The notes: a model not told the origin generated them from the letters alone. A stretch of 64,000 bases of DNA from CALVGQ01 sp031551965 (GCA_031551965.1 JAVBMW010000020.1:1-64000); one strand, 5' to 3'. Counted from the stretch's first letter, positions 49,139-59,111 are shown. A program made the numbers and translations.

Positions 49139-50168
49139 TGTCACTACCTCCTACCTTTACTCGTGGATCAGCAAATGCATATGCAATATCAGCACATAAG
49201 TTAGATAACAAAGTTAAAGCTGCAAAGAATAACGTTACAGTAAGAATAATTTGTCTATCTCTTCCTTGATATGCCATATTCAATAATCTACCGATACCAG
49301 GCCAGTTAAAGATTACTTCAACGATAACTGAACCACCAAAGAAACTTGGTAAATAGAATCCAATAAGTGTAATGATCGGAATCAAAGCATTTCTAAAAGC
49401 ATGGCGATAAATAACCACTTTATCTTTCAATCCTTTTGATTTCGCAGTGCGAATATAATCTTGTTTTAATACTTCTAACATTGCATTACGAACATAACGC
49501 AAAATTGAAGCAACTGAACCCAATGTTGATACTGCTACAGGAAGTACCATATGCTTCGCTGCATCAATAAATCGTGTTAGTTGAGTTGCATCTGCAGGTA
49601 ATCCTGGATCCACCATTCCAGAGAATGGTAAAATTGGAAATATAATTACAAATACGAAAATCAACAACATTGCCATGAAGAATCCAGGCATAGAAATCCC
49701 AATTAGGGAGAACACGGTCCAGAAACTATCATAAGCGGAATAACGTCTAACGGCTGATTTAATCCCAACGATAATTGATATAGTAAATGCAAGTACGATC
49801 GAAAAAATATTAATTGAAATCGAGTTTTTCAAATAATAAGGCAGGATATCCGCAACATCTTTACGCATCGTTAATGAATAACCTAAGTTACCATGTATAA
49901 GCTCTTGTATCCAAGCAAAATAACGAATGATGAAAGGTCGATTTAATCCATATTGTTCACGCATTGCATTGATATCAAACTTTTTCGGTAGTTGTTCTGG
50001 GTTGACGTAAGACCATAGTGCTTCACCAGGCATGTGATCAACGATCCAAAATAGAACAAATGAAATCATTAAAACTACCGGGATCATTAACAACAATCTT
50101 TTAATGATATATTTTATCATTGGCATTGAATTATTAAACCACAAACTTATTCTCTCTTTTATACTCAT
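49131..50168 (-). CDS. oppB: Oligopeptide ABC transporter permease OppB
   Basis: A 345-residue permease. MIKYIIKRLLLMIPVVLMIS is the usual OppB first helix, preceded here by 16 extra residues from a start with AAAGGGG upstream. NRPFIIRYFAWIQELIHGNLGYS and the EAA loop TAKSKGLKDKVVIYRHAFRN follow. It forms the channel with OppC. A start at the internal Met17 is possible. Confidence 0.93.
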   Translation of the reverse strand: MSIKERISLWFNNSMPMIKYIIKRLLLMIPVVLMISFVLFWIVDHMPGEALWSYVNPEQLPKKFDINAMREQYGLNRPFIIRYFAWIQELIHGNLGYSLTMRKDVADILPYYLKNSISINIFSIVLAFTISIIVGIKSAVRRYSAYDSFWTVFSLIGISMPGFFMAMLLIFVFVIIFPILPFSGMVDPGLPADATQLTRFIDAAKHMVLPVAVSTLGSVASILRYVRNAMLEVLKQDYIRTAKSKGLKDKVVIYRHAFRNALIPIITLIGFYLPSFFGGSVIVEVIFNWPGIGRLLNMAYQGRDRQIILTVTLFFAALTLLSNLCADIAYAFADPRVKVGGSDNE

Positions 50169-50271
50169 AAAATATTACCCCTTTCAATGACAACAAATAG
50201 TCATTATTATTCCTAATAATGACTATTATGTCATCTTAAATTTGTCTTAGAACTTATCTATTGACTAAAGA

Positions 50272-52020
50272 TTAGTTTGTAGCTGATCCGTAGTAAGCAT
50301 CAAGCAATACTGCGAAGTCAACGTTTTGGCAATCAAATAAGATACCAGATTCTTTAACAGAATCAGCAGTTACTAGATTTAATGAATCTACCCATTCTTG
50401 AGAACCAGAAGCACTGTGTACTACAGCTTTGATTCCGTCTTTAACGTAGATACCATCATCACCCATTACCCATCCATCAGCTTCTAATACTTCACGAGCT
50501 TTAGCAGGATCTTTAGTATAATCAATTAAGTTAGCTTTGACCCATTCTTCTCCACCAACATCTGTTAACATCCATTGATTTAAAGAGTAAGGACCTTGAG
50601 TAGTTCCGCCGTATTCACCTAGGAAGTCAGCAACGAATGCTTCACGATCTAGAGCGAATGCTACAGCTTGACGGAATGATGTGTATTGAGCAGCACCTGT
50701 GTCAGTGTGGAAAGTCATATGACCGTAACCATGACGTAGGTAGTGGTTATAAGCTAAACCAGCAGCTTTAGCAGCGTTGATATTAGTAGCTTGAACTTGT
50801 CCAGCTAATAGATCAACTTCACCAGCGATTAATTGGTCAACTTCAGTTGCAGTTGGAACAACTTTAACTAATAAAGTTTTGATTGAAGGTTTAACGCCAT
50901 AGATATTTCCTTCGAAATATGGGTTGATTTCTAGTTTTACATATTCATTTTGACGGAAGTCAGTGATCATGTAAGGACCAGTTCCCATAGGACTAGTTAA
51001 TAAATTGTCTTTAACGTATTGAACGTCAACTACACCATCATTTAAGCATTGTTCAGCAGACATAATGTAATATGTGAATACTGAAGTACGGATAGTATAA
51101 GTTGGGTTTGGTGTAATGAATTTGATTGTGTAATCATCAATTACTTGAAGACCAGTCCAAGCAGCAGGATCACATGCACCAGCTTCACAAGAAGCTACAT
51201 AAGCATCAAATCCTTCGATTTCAGCTGTTCCTTCTTGGTAAGTTTGAGCTCCACCAGAAGCGATGAAACTTGGATCTGCGAAATGATAGTAAGTGTAAGC
51301 TACGTCTTTTGTAGTTAATTCTGAACCATCAGAGAATTTGATTCCTTTTTTCAAATTGAATGTCCATTCAGTCATGTCATCAGTTACATCATAAGAGTCA
51401 ACCATGTAGTTTTTAACAACTGCACCGTCGTGATCTCCAGTTACAAGTCCAGCAAATCCATAAACTAATTTACGGATGTTGTTGTCGTAACTTGAGTTAC
51501 CCCAACCTTGAATAAATTCATTGTTGAAAGAAGTATTACCTACAGAGAATGTATCCATACCTGTAGCTTCAACGATTGCATCTGGCCATTGCCATAATGG
51601 AGTTGTATTGAAGTTTTGTAATTTTGCATTATACAAATCATGGTAATCATTTGCATAAATTGGAAGAACTGGAAGTTCTTTGTTCATTAGCTTAATCCAA
51701 TCAAGGAAAGCTTCTTGATAAACATCTTTTTCTGATACTGGGTTAGCATATTTCATCTTTTCAAGTAATGCATCATTTTCTGCATTAACGAAACGTGATG
51801 AAGATGAAGAAACTCCTGTGCCGTATTCTAATACGTTGCTTGAATGCCAGTTAGCATAACCGTCAAACTCAAGAGTTAATGATGTTGCCAATGTGAATGC
51901 ATTATAAGTTCTTCCTTGGTCTACTTCTGCCCCACCGTTATCAACTGGTGTTTTAGGACCGCAAGCAGCTAAAGAAAGGACTAATAATGATGCAATTAGC
52001 GTTAAACCTAATTTTTTCAT
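50272..52020 (-). CDS. oppA: Oligopeptide-binding lipoprotein, apparently circularly permuted
   Basis: A 582-residue binding protein. The lipoprotein signal ends SLAACG (Cys20). Residues about 37-152 (RTYNAFTLATSLTLEFDG, YANWHSS, LPVLPIYANDYHDLYN, FNTTPLWQWPDAIVE) are what normally forms the C-terminal end of family 5 solute-binding proteins. Only then, at about 155, does the usual N-terminal start appear (DTFSVGNTSFNNEFIQGW), continuing through WTFNLKKGIKFSDGSELTTKD and MGTGPYMITDF to a stop at FAVLLDAYYGSATN, exactly where RTYNAF would be expected to follow. No further C-terminal frame lies downstream. Function (peptide capture for OppBCDF) follows from the operon. Confidence 0.88.
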   Translation of the reverse strand: MKKLGLTLIASLLVLSLAACGPKTPVDNGGAEVDQGRTYNAFTLATSLTLEFDGYANWHSSNVLEYGTGVSSSSSRFVNAENDALLEKMKYANPVSEKDVYQEAFLDWIKLMNKELPVLPIYANDYHDLYNAKLQNFNTTPLWQWPDAIVEATGMDTFSVGNTSFNNEFIQGWGNSSYDNNIRKLVYGFAGLVTGDHDGAVVKNYMVDSYDVTDDMTEWTFNLKKGIKFSDGSELTTKDVAYTYYHFADPSFIASGGAQTYQEGTAEIEGFDAYVASCEAGACDPAAWTGLQVIDDYTIKFITPNPTYTIRTSVFTYYIMSAEQCLNDGVVDVQYVKDNLLTSPMGTGPYMITDFRQNEYVKLEINPYFEGNIYGVKPSIKTLLVKVVPTATEVDQLIAGEVDLLAGQVQATNINAAKAAGLAYNHYLRHGYGHMTFHTDTGAAQYTSFRQAVAFALDREAFVADFLGEYGGTTQGPYSLNQWMLTDVGGEEWVKANLIDYTKDPAKAREVLEADGWVMGDDGIYVKDGIKAVVHSASGSQEWVDSLNLVTADSVKESGILFDCQNVDFAVLLDAYYGSATN

Positions 52021-52064
52021 AATTCTTTTCCCTCCGTTTTAAACATTTTTCAATGTTTATTGTC

Positions 52065-52093
52065 ATTATATAGATTTAATTCATTTGAGTCAA
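52065..52093 (-). promoter_or_regulatory. Sigma-A promoter of the opp operon
   Basis: Reverse strand TTGACT (52088-52093), 17-base spacer, TATAAT (52065-52070), about 45 bases before oppA. Confidence 0.85.
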
Positions 52094-52155
52094 GCAAATT
52101 TTCACAAAAAGTTCAGAAAGTTTCATAATATTTACATTTTTCTGAAAACTTTTTC

Positions 52156-52169
52156 AGTAAGCGTTACCA
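52156..52169. promoter_or_regulatory. Candidate catabolite-response (cre) site
   Basis: AGTAAGCGTTACCA on the + strand matches the CcpA site pattern TGNAANCGNTNNCA at all fixed positions but the first. It is about 63 bases upstream of the opp -35. No ccpA gene is in the window. Confidence 0.5.
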
Positions 52170-52205
52170 ATTAGATATTTTTACATCATTTTAACCAAAA
52201 CACAC

Positions 52206-52227
52206 AAAAGAGGCTTTCGCCTCTTTT
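52206..52227 (-). terminator. Terminator of pfp
   Basis: AAAAGAGGC and GCCTCTTTT around a four-base loop; reverse-strand tail TGTGTGTTTT. Six bases after the pfp stop. Confidence 0.85.
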
Positions 52228-52232
52228 GAAAT

Positions 52233-53438
52233 TTATCTCATGTAATAAGGTTTTACAAATGCAGGAAGTCCATCTTTCATAATTAAAGTAGGTTCTCCAA
52301 CAATAAGTGGTCTTAAGTAGTTGTAAGCTTCTTCACTGATTCCAGTATAGTTTGGAAGCATCCATTCAGTTGGGAATCCTTTTACAAAGTTCGCAACTTG
52401 GTTTGCATCAATTGCGAAGAACTCAACATCATAGTTTTCAGTATCTCTGCGTTTAACACCAACCATTTTACCAGTAAATGCTTTATCTGCAGATCTCATA
52501 TGGGCAGACATTCCAAGTTTAAAGCTTTCATCAACGTCAACTAAACTTTGTTCTGTAGCATGACATCTTTGTGCAGTTGATAAATCCTGTACTTTACAAC
52601 GTGGTGCGATATCAGCACTTAAGATCATGTCTTTGATCGCATTTCCAGCTCCACCAAGAACTGCATGTCCAAAACCATCATTCTTAGCTTCACCAGCTGC
52701 TAAATATGTACCATCAGCATAACGTACACCTTCAGATACTACTACATAACATTTGTTCTTTTCATCCATGCAACGTTTTACTTCTTTTAAGAATACTTCT
52801 TTATTAAATGGAACTTCTGGAAGAACTACTAGATCAACGATTCCACTTAAACATGCAGAAGCAGCTAACCATCCAGCATCACGTCCCATTGTTTCAAGAA
52901 CGAATACTTCAGAACGAGTATAAACATTCACATCTAGCCAAGTTTGTAAAGCAGTAGTTGCAATGAATTTTGCAGCTGATGCAAAACCTGGGCAATGATC
53001 AGTATGACGTAAATCATTATCAACTGTTTTAGGGCATCCTACGAAACGACGTCCAGTGATTCCTTTTGCAGCAACATATTCACTTAATGCAGCAACTGTA
53101 TCCATTGAATCATTTCCACCTGTGTAGAATAATGTTTCAATATCATATTTTTCCATTACTGCGATGATTTTTTCAAAATCTGCAACATTTTCTCTTTTTA
53201 ATTTATAACGACAAGAACCTAATGCACTAGATGGAGTTTGACGTAAAATACGGTTTTCTTCTTCACTCATGTTAGTTAAATCAAAGAAACGTTCTTGAAG
53301 AATCCCTTCAATTCCATTTAATCCGCCATATACTTTATCATAGATTTGATTCATTTGATTGGCCTTTACAACACCTGCTACTGTAGCATTGATAACTGAT
53401 GAAGGTCCACCTGATTGTGCAACTAAACAATTTGACAT
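52233..53438 (-). CDS. pfp: Pyrophosphate-dependent 6-phosphofructokinase
   Basis: A 401-residue group III phosphofructokinase. It starts CLVAQSGGPSSVINATVAG; the catalytic loop is GCPKTVDNDL, and the phosphoryl-donor site is YTGGNDSMDT, with Asn-Asp where ATP enzymes have Gly-Asp-Gly, the arrangement of PPi users. MGRDAGW and the later PRCKVQDLSTAQRC are also typical. It phosphorylates fructose-6-P with PPi, reversibly, saving ATP in an anaerobe. It has its own promoter and terminator. Confidence 0.9.
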   Translation of the reverse strand: MSNCLVAQSGGPSSVINATVAGVVKANQMNQIYDKVYGGLNGIEGILQERFFDLTNMSEEENRILRQTPSSALGSCRYKLKRENVADFEKIIAVMEKYDIETLFYTGGNDSMDTVAALSEYVAAKGITGRRFVGCPKTVDNDLRHTDHCPGFASAAKFIATTALQTWLDVNVYTRSEVFVLETMGRDAGWLAASACLSGIVDLVVLPEVPFNKEVFLKEVKRCMDEKNKCYVVVSEGVRYADGTYLAAGEAKNDGFGHAVLGGAGNAIKDMILSADIAPRCKVQDLSTAQRCHATEQSLVDVDESFKLGMSAHMRSADKAFTGKMVGVKRRDTENYDVEFFAIDANQVANFVKGFPTEWMLPNYTGISEEAYNYLRPLIVGEPTLIMKDGLPAFVKPYYMR

Positions 53439-53472
53439 TTAATTTTGTCCTCCTAATTTATTAATCGACATT

Positions 53473-53501
53473 ATTATACATGAAAATTTACCAGAATTAA
53501 A
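53473..53501 (-). promoter_or_regulatory. Sigma-A promoter of pfp
   Basis: Reverse strand TTTAAT (53496-53501), 17-base spacer, TATAAT (53473-53478), about 35 bases before the ATG. Confidence 0.7.
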
Positions 53502-53505
53502 GACT

Positions 53506-55347
53506 CTACTGCATCATCTCTTCCCATAATGTCATTAATTTCTCTAATTCATTCACTTCATCATCAATCATTTGATCCAACTCATTCATTTTATTGAAAT
53601 CATGATAATATTCAGGTTCAAAGCGAAGTGCTCTAAGTTCTTCTAGTTTTAGTTCCTGAGCTTCAATTTTCGCTTCAACTTTTTTGATTTCAGTTGGATT
53701 GATTCTTTTGATCACCTTTGGCTTTTCAACTTCTTTTTGAATAACTTTCTTTTCAATTATTTCTTCTTGACCTGTTTCAAATTGTGCATAACCATAAGGA
53801 TAGTAATTCACTTGTCCATTTTTGATCTCCAATATTGATGTTGCCATCTTTTGAATGAAATAACGGTCATGCGATACAAAAAGCAAGGTTCCATCATAAT
53901 CCATCAGTGAATCTTCAAGTGCTTCTTTTCCTACAATATCTAAATGGTTAGTAGGTTCATCTAAGATAAGGAAGTTAGCATTCTTTAACATTAGCTTTGC
54001 TAAGCTTAATCTTACCTTTTCACCGCCTGATAAAATATTGACTGTTTTAAATACATCATCGCTTGAAAACAGAAAAGAACCTAAGATCGTTCTAACTTCA
54101 GTATGTTCCATTTCTGGATACTCATTCCATAATTCTTCAAGCACATTTCGGTTTGTCGTGAAATCAGCGAGTTGTTGATCAAAGTATCCCGCTTCAATCT
54201 GATGTCCTAGTTGAAAATCACCAGCTAACCGAGGAACCTGATTCATAATCGTTTTTACTAAGGTTGACTTTCCTTCACCATTACCGCCTAGAATCGCAAT
54301 ACGATCACCATGATGTATCGTTAAATTGACAGTCGCCAAAGGACGATCATAACCAATGACTAAATTATCAATTTCAAGCACCGTTTTCCCACCTTTTTTA
54401 CCGCTGTGAAACCGTGCTTTAAATGTTTTTGTATCATCTTTGGTTGGTGAATCGATTTTTTCCATTCGATCAAGATACTTGATTTTACTCTGGGCAAAAG
54501 CTGCTTTGTTTTTCTTATATCGAAATTTTTCAATCAATGCACTGATCCGTTCGATTTCTTCCTGTTGGCGTTTATAAAGTCTTTCCTGTAAATCTTTATT
54601 TTCTTGTTTCTGTTTTAAAAACGAAGTGTAATTTCCAACATAACGAGTACATAATCCATATTCTAGTTCATATACAACATTTGCGATATTATCGATGAAT
54701 GTTCTGTCATGGGAAACTAACACTACTGCCTTGGGGTATCGTTTGATGTATCCTTCTAGCCATTTGATCGTATCTAGATCCAAATGATTGGTCGGTTCAT
54801 CCAACAATAAAATATCGGGTTTACTCAATAGTAATTTTGCAAAAGCAAGCCTGGTTTTTTGTCCACCTGAAAATGAATTGATTGAACGATTTAAATCATC
54901 TTCTCCAAATCCAAATTTACTGAATACCGTATTCATTTCGGATTGATAAGTATAACCCCCTAAAGACTCAAAATTTTGTTGAATCTGTGCATATTTATCT
55001 AACATACTCTCACTTGAATCTGTCTGCAATTTTTCCGCACAATCTTCCAATTGTCTTTGAACTTCAAATAAGTGTTCAAACACTCCCATACAATCTTCTT
55101 TTACTGTTTTCTCTTCACTAGTAAATACGCTTTGGGCAAGATAGCCAATCGATAAACCATTTAATTTATGGATCGACCCACTACTTAATTCAACTTCACC
55201 CATCATTACCTTTAATAAGGTTGACTTCCCACTTCCATTGCGTCCTACTAATGCTATTTTTTCTGTATCTCTTACTTCAAACTGCACATTTTCAAAAACT
55301 GTTTGTGCACCATAAGAGACAGTCGCTTTATTTAATTGATAATTCAT
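53506..55347 (-). CDS. ABC-F family ATPase (ribosome-acting)
   Basis: A 613-residue protein with two ABC domains and no membrane part. Walker A sites are GRNGSGKST (residues 35-43) and GGNGEGKST (about 350); signatures FSGGQKTR and LSGGEKVR; Walker B LLLDEPTNHLDLD and LILDEPTNHLDIV. The linker between domains (about 235-310) and the C-terminal charged coiled coil (KRINPTEIKKVEAKIEAQEL) are those of ABC-F proteins, which act on the ribosome. Whether it protects against an antibiotic cannot be told. Confidence 0.92.
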   Translation of the reverse strand: MNYQLNKATVSYGAQTVFENVQFEVRDTEKIALVGRNGSGKSTLLKVMMGEVELSSGSIHKLNGLSIGYLAQSVFTSEEKTVKEDCMGVFEHLFEVQRQLEDCAEKLQTDSSESMLDKYAQIQQNFESLGGYTYQSEMNTVFSKFGFGEDDLNRSINSFSGGQKTRLAFAKLLLSKPDILLLDEPTNHLDLDTIKWLEGYIKRYPKAVVLVSHDRTFIDNIANVVYELEYGLCTRYVGNYTSFLKQKQENKDLQERLYKRQQEEIERISALIEKFRYKKNKAAFAQSKIKYLDRMEKIDSPTKDDTKTFKARFHSGKKGGKTVLEIDNLVIGYDRPLATVNLTIHHGDRIAILGGNGEGKSTLVKTIMNQVPRLAGDFQLGHQIEAGYFDQQLADFTTNRNVLEELWNEYPEMEHTEVRTILGSFLFSSDDVFKTVNILSGGEKVRLSLAKLMLKNANFLILDEPTNHLDIVGKEALEDSLMDYDGTLLFVSHDRYFIQKMATSILEIKNGQVNYYPYGYAQFETGQEEIIEKKVIQKEVEKPKVIKRINPTEIKKVEAKIEAQELKLEELRALRFEPEYYHDFNKMNELDQMIDDEVNELEKLMTLWEEMMQ

Positions 55348-55348
55348 C

Positions 55349-56656
55349 TTATTTTGCCTCTTTTATTCTTAAATATCGAGCAACCCCATCCGCAGTACTT
55401 TGGGCAATATTTTCTATTTCTGCATCCCATACTTCAATATCGGCAAGATTGCTTAAGTAAATATACTCTATAATGATCGCTTGCATTCCAAATCGATTGT
55501 CAAACGCAAAAGATCCATTTTCTGAGTTTGCTTTGTCCGAAAAAGTCGCTGCAGCTAACGCTTTTCCACCAGCTTCACGAATCATCATTCTTCCATCGAG
55601 TCCATTGAGTCTTCCCCCAGCGACAACTCCTGGGATTTTACCTACTCCACTTGTTACTAGACTTGTGTTTTGAACAATATTGGATAATACAATATTCGCA
55701 AAACGATTCGATGAAAAGGATGAATACACAACCTGCGTTCCTCGAACACTCGTATTTGTTGCACGCAACATCTGTAAATCCAAATAATATTTCGCTTTGA
55801 CCCCATATCCTTTATGAAGTCTACCTTCTAAACCATAACTATTCACAATATCACTATCACTGTTTCGTGTTATGATCACCTTCAAACCATAACTCTCTAA
55901 TTTCTCTTTCAACAAAACGGCAATACGATACGTTTCATCTGCCTCTATATGATCATTAAGCTGGATCCCTTTTTCCAGATAGCCACTATCATGAGAAAAA
56001 TGACCCGGATCAATAACCACATCATAAATATTAGTTGGAGCCTTTTCCTCCTCAACCTTGATTAATAGGAATTGTTCAGTTAAATAATCCGTTGTATCCT
56101 CTTCATTATTAAACATTGATTGATCCGCAAGTAATGTAACTTTATGATTCATACCATTTCGAGTAACAGTATAAAATTCTTCTTTAATTAGATCAGTAGC
56201 TACAAGTCTTGATGTTTTAGTATCCTGCAATAAATAGGCAGAGTAAAAACCTTCTTCTAAGTCTTCTAATGGAATTTGCGAATCAACATTCTTTTCTAGA
56301 ATATACATTTTTTCTTCTTGGGTACAAATATTTTTAAGAATGATTGTTTTTCCAACTAAAAAATCTTTCTGATCAATCTTATAGGGTTCAGAAAATAAAT
56401 TTAATGTTTCACCATAAAACAAATAATCGCTGACTTGGATCGTTTGTTCAGTTGTCGCTTCTTTTTCTAATATTGTACGAGTCGCTGCATCATTAACACC
56501 GCAGATACCATAAACATTGACTTTTTCTTTTCTTTCATATTTGAGTAAAAAATCAAGTCCTGTAAAAGCTAGTACTACAGCTAAAAAGACCAGTAGGACC
56601 CATTGCCACTGAATCTTATTTTTCTTTGGTACATAGCTTTTTGAATTTAAACTCAT
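55349..56656 (-). CDS. Membrane-anchored N-acetylmuramoyl-L-alanine amidase
   Basis: A 435-residue protein. One N-terminal helix (about 17-33) anchors it; residues about 35-205 are a unique region; the rest is an Amidase_3 domain with DVVIDPGHFSHDSGYL, EADETYRIAVLLKEKL, the Zn/catalytic region and IIIEYIYLSNLADIE holding the catalytic Glu. It cuts the peptide from muramic acid. One base separates it from the ABC-F gene, and 9 from licD. Confidence 0.88.
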   Translation of the reverse strand: MSLNSKSYVPKKNKIQWQWVLLVFLAVVLAFTGLDFLLKYERKEKVNVYGICGVNDAATRTILEKEATTEQTIQVSDYLFYGETLNLFSEPYKIDQKDFLVGKTIILKNICTQEEKMYILEKNVDSQIPLEDLEEGFYSAYLLQDTKTSRLVATDLIKEEFYTVTRNGMNHKVTLLADQSMFNNEEDTTDYLTEQFLLIKVEEEKAPTNIYDVVIDPGHFSHDSGYLEKGIQLNDHIEADETYRIAVLLKEKLESYGLKVIITRNSDSDIVNSYGLEGRLHKGYGVKAKYYLDLQMLRATNTSVRGTQVVYSSFSSNRFANIVLSNIVQNTSLVTSGVGKIPGVVAGGRLNGLDGRMMIREAGGKALAAATFSDKANSENGSFAFDNRFGMQAIIIEYIYLSNLADIEVWDAEIENIAQSTADGVARYLRIKEAK

Positions 56657-56665
56657 GAGTACTCC

Positions 56666-57472
56666 TTATAATTGAATATCAACAATGTGTTTAGGTTTTT
56701 GTGCCTCTATTGGCGGAGGTGTCATATAACTTGGTGCAATCGCTGTGCATAAATATTCATGGGAATGATGAGCGATCGGTAACATTAAATCTTCGAACTT
56801 TACTCTTTGAGTAGGATACAAATCCTCTTTCAAAAAAATAAATGGTTTGAATGGACTTTTAAAAGTCCATGTCAAATCAAATCCGATATATTTAGAACCT
56901 GCGCAAATTTTACCATAAGTGCGTGCGTTCCACATGAATAACTTTTTTAATAAATAAGGATTGATTCCAATATTATCGATTAAAATTAAAATTGGCATCA
57001 ATATTTGATTAGCGATCCGAAAAGGTAAATCAATAAACTTGTTTGTTGTACAGGCATCATAAACAAAGACATCAATAAAAATACCATCACTGTCCTTACA
57101 ACGATTTTTTAATAGTGTGTTCACTTCTTCTAGGTAGGTTCCTTTTTTGCGTATTTTCATACCAGGTATTAAAACATTATATTCTTTGTGAGTATCGAAA
57201 CATTGAAAACAATATCCCTCTGGTAGATCAGTTTTCAAAACTTCAATAAATTTTTTGTAGTCTGTCAACATCATCCCAATATCCAGATCATCGTCCCATG
57301 GTATAAAACCACCATGGCGCACTGCACCAAGAGCCGATCCTCCATTTAAGAAATAAGGAATATCATTTTTTACACAAATATCATCAATGACTTTTACCAT
57401 TTCTAAAAGAACTTTATGTACATCATGAACATAAATATTACCATTCTCTGTTTCTTTTAATAAATATTCCAT
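56666..57472 (-). CDS. LicD family phosphotransferase
   Basis: A 268-residue LicD-type nucleotidyltransferase-fold protein: FLNGGSALGAVRHGGFIPWD, DDLDIGMM (the metal-binding acidic pair), and DGIFIDVFVYD. LicD proteins attach phosphocholine or similar groups to cell-wall or membrane glycans. The ATG at 57470-57472 has AGGTG upstream. No choline uptake or activation gene (licA-C) is in the window, so the group transferred is unknown. Confidence 0.88.
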   Translation of the reverse strand: MEYLLKETENGNIYVHDVHKVLLEMVKVIDDICVKNDIPYFLNGGSALGAVRHGGFIPWDDDLDIGMMLTDYKKFIEVLKTDLPEGYCFQCFDTHKEYNVLIPGMKIRKKGTYLEEVNTLLKNRCKDSDGIFIDVFVYDACTTNKFIDLPFRIANQILMPILILIDNIGINPYLLKKLFMWNARTYGKICAGSKYIGFDLTWTFKSPFKPFIFLKEDLYPTQRVKFEDLMLPIAHHSHEYLCTAIAPSYMTPPPIEAQKPKHIVDIQL

Positions 57473-57516
57473 TTCAATCACCTACCGTTCTATTATAAAG
57501 GAACCATTACTATTTC

Positions 57517-58509
57517 TCAAATATTTTTATTTGTTGACATGACTCCCACTAATGCATGCGGTAAATATGCTTCTTCTAAATAAGTTATTTCTTCATTTGT
57601 TAATTCTATTTCAGTACTGGACACGATATCAGATAATTGTGAAATACTGGTTGCCCCAACGATCGGAACACTTCCTTTTGCAAGTAGCCAACCAAGAGCT
57701 ATCTGAGTGCGGGTCCATTGATGTTTGTCGGCAATTTCTTTGACTCGATTAACGATTATTGAATCTTGTTTAGCTGTTTGATCATATTTGTTTGCTGCAT
57801 AGGTATCTTCCAACAGTCTTTTAGTCTGTTCACTTTTATCTTTAACTAATCTTCCAGATGCTAAAGAACTATAGGAAGTGTAGGCAATATTTTCTTCTTT
57901 ACAACATGGTATCATTTCTTTTTCTTCTTCTCTGAACAACAAATTATAATGGCCCTGCATACTCACAAATTGGGCCCATCCTTTTGATTTCGCAAGATTA
58001 TTTGCTTTAATAAGTTGCCAAGCAAAACAATTTGAAATACCGATAGCCCTAGTTTTACCGAGTAACACTAGTTCATTAAAAGCTTCCATAACTTCTTCAA
58101 GATCAGAATTATAATCCCACATATGAAGAATATACAAATCAACATAATCAACACCAAGATTTTTTAAACTTTGATCAATATTTTTAAAGAGATGTTCTTT
58201 AATGGTAATTCCACTATTAACATCTTCTAAACTTCTTCCTGGTGTTTTTGTAGCGATGACAACCTTTTCTCTTTGGGTAAGTTTTTTTAAGGCACGTCCC
58301 AAATACAGTTCACTTGTTCCATTTTGATAGCTAATTGCTGTATCAAAAAAATTGATCCCAATCTCCAATGCTTTTTGAATGATTTCAGTTGTTTTGTCCT
58401 CATCCAGTACCCACGAGTGCATCCCTTGATTAGGGTCACCAAAACTCATGCATCCTAGACAAAGCTCGGATACCATTAAATCTGATTTTCCAAGTTTTTT
58501 ATATCTCAT
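57517..58509 (-). CDS. Aldo/keto reductase
   Basis: A 330-residue AKR of the YajO/Tas-like group. The catalytic set appears as INFFDTAISYQNG (Asp and Tyr), VVIATK (Lys) and YILHMW (His); the NADP-binding end is GWLLAKGSVPIVGATSISQ. It reduces aldehydes or ketones; the substrate is unknown. A weak ribosome site precedes the ATG and a gap of 50 bases divides it from the next gene upstream. Confidence 0.88.
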   Translation of the reverse strand: MRYKKLGKSDLMVSELCLGCMSFGDPNQGMHSWVLDEDKTTEIIQKALEIGINFFDTAISYQNGTSELYLGRALKKLTQREKVVIATKTPGRSLEDVNSGITIKEHLFKNIDQSLKNLGVDYVDLYILHMWDYNSDLEEVMEAFNELVLLGKTRAIGISNCFAWQLIKANNLAKSKGWAQFVSMQGHYNLLFREEEKEMIPCCKEENIAYTSYSSLASGRLVKDKSEQTKRLLEDTYAANKYDQTAKQDSIIVNRVKEIADKHQWTRTQIALGWLLAKGSVPIVGATSISQLSDIVSSTEIELTNEEITYLEEAYLPHALVGVMSTNKNI

Positions 58510-58559
58510 AACTTATTCCTCATACTCCATTATAAAGCATTTTTAATAAGAAAAGGACA

Positions 58560-59111
58560 TTAACTAGTAACATCCTTAATTTTGTTTTTGATTTTGATGA
58601 TGTTTTGTTTCAAATCATCATCACCCTTTATTTTTAATACTGTGCACGGTACTATCTTAATCCAATCTACATGACCTTTTAAACAACGCATAGGAGGATA
58701 ACTTGAGTCATATTGTCTAGCCCACTCGAGAAATTCAATATGTTTCTGTACCATATCACCATGTACGATACGATCACCATATTTTGATAACTCTCGTTTT
58801 CGAAGTCTTTTGATTCGAATATCAGATGGAGTATAGACAAACACCGCTAGATCAAGTAAGGGAAGAAAAGGTTCTTCCCAGCCAAGCATATCTCCTGACA
58901 GCACAAATTGATCGCAACTATCTATTTTAGACATCAAATTCTCGATTCTCTCTTCTTTACTATTTGAACTGGTATAAGGAATTTCAGTTTCCCCTTTCCA
59001 ATAAATATCATCCAAATCGATATGAGTTGCATTCAATTCTTTCGCTAATTGTTTACCAATCGTAGTCGTACCAGAACCAGAAGCTCCAAATACAAGTATC
59101 CCAGTTGACAT
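58560..59111 (-). CDS. Adenylate kinase-like P-loop protein
   Basis: A 183-residue P-loop protein. The loop is VFGASGSGTTTIG: the usual Lys of Walker A is replaced by Thr, as I recall in a whole group of GASGSGTTT proteins annotated as adenylate kinase or shikimate kinase-like. HIDLDDIYW and the LRKRELSKYG helix follow. What it phosphorylates is unknown. The start overlaps the asnS stop by one base (TAATG), so it is the second gene of that operon under the Asn T-box. Confidence 0.8.
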   Translation of the reverse strand: MSTGILVFGASGSGTTTIGKQLAKELNATHIDLDDIYWKGETEIPYTSSNSKEERIENLMSKIDSCDQFVLSGDMLGWEEPFLPLLDLAVFVYTPSDIRIKRLRKRELSKYGDRIVHGDMVQKHIEFLEWARQYDSSYPPMRCLKGHVDWIKIVPCTVLKIKGDDDLKQNIIKIKNKIKDVTS

